From positions 19,597 through 59,036 of the forward strand of contig MOYB01000004.1 of the NCBI GenBank assembly GCA_001899385.1: DNA of 39,440 nt, read 5' to 3'. The DNA comes from Candidatus Caenarcanum bioreactoricola (GTDB lineage: Bacteria; Cyanobacteriota; Vampirovibrionia; Caenarcaniphilales; Caenarcanaceae). Position numbers and translations under genes: made by a program. Below, in pieces: positions 39,384 through 39,440 of this stretch (position 1 is its first letter; each line of letters begins with the position of its first letter). The notes under the pieces are model-generated. The model searched no databases, was not told where the DNA came from, and saw only the letters and a program-made list of their open reading frames with translations.

Positions 39384-39440
39384 TTAAAATTTTTGAAAAT
39401 ATCATCCCCAAAAACCCCCTAATAAGCCCTCACCCCTCCC
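39384..39440. repeat. Right terminal copy of G-rich inverted repeat
   Basis: The reverse complement of this copy matches window positions 1-58: the outer 20 bases are identical, the inner match ends at AATTTTAA. It differs by a T insertion and a 3-nt deletion in the middle. On the minus strand it has G runs GGG, GGGG, GGG, GGGGG and GGGG, enough for a G-quadruplex. Confidence 0.85.

Noticed and set aside
1-39440. Complete linear replicon with terminal inverted repeats
   Set aside because: The ends are inverted repeats, but the content is core chromosomal genes (rplO, secY, gltB, mnmG, tyrS) and no replication gene is present. A contig cut at dispersed repeats is far simpler.

Overview
The window is AT-rich bacterial chromosomal DNA using the standard code. 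It carries housekeeping genes (rplO, secY, ftsW, gltB, mnmG, tyrS, tatD, a tRNA-Gly) next to small accessory genes. The mix of a SecY/L15 pair, TlyA, a Ski2-like DExH helicase, a PapD-like chaperone and PilZ/CheY signalling points to a Gram-negative-type, AT-rich lineage. A non-photosynthetic relative of the cyanobacteria (Melainabacteria/Vampirovibrionia) is my best guess from gene content alone, and it is not proven. Both ends carry the same ~57-bp G-rich sequence in inverted orientation, so the window is probably a contig cut at a dispersed repeat.

Layout. 1-4200: repeat, rplO-secY (4-nt overlap), convergent tlyA, ftsW, and a tRNA-Gly touching the ftsW stop. 4250-10125: large-subunit glutamate synthase (minus), then an island of two HEPN/MNT toxin-antitoxin pairs of different families facing away from each other; a perfect 38-bp direct repeat brackets the first pair and duplicates the gltB promoter region. 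10158-18314: lone PstA-like permease, mnmG with a YqhA-like membrane protein, a YvlD-like membrane protein, a lipoprotein, and a coupled ADP-forming acyl-CoA synthetase / GH15 glucoamylase operon that fits fermentation of stored glucan.

18400-20701: a second accessory island with a scrap of a restriction/methylase gene, YefM-YoeB, HicAB, two partial extra copies of the hicA 3' end, a candidate small structured RNA, and two tandem paralogous genes of unknown function with duplicated promoters. 20698-24095: a four-gene operon (PapD-like chaperone, single-pass membrane protein, TPR protein, TatD). 24226-27505: Spy-like periplasmic protein, an orphan phage HK97-gp10-like gene, PepP, DUF6471, an RHH-like protein and a 64-aa protein with the best ribosome-binding site in the window.

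27511-39335: Ski2-like helicase with no normal start codon, a two-TM coiled-coil protein, an operon of TadE-like Cys-rich protein / TyrS / coiled-coil membrane protein / PrsW-PDZ fusion protease, a large acidic unknown protein, an orphan HEPN gene, a prohibitin-coiled-coil pair, a CheY-like regulator and a PilZ protein. Many genes have no Shine-Dalgarno sequence and very short leaders. No IS transposase, CRISPR array or rRNA was seen.
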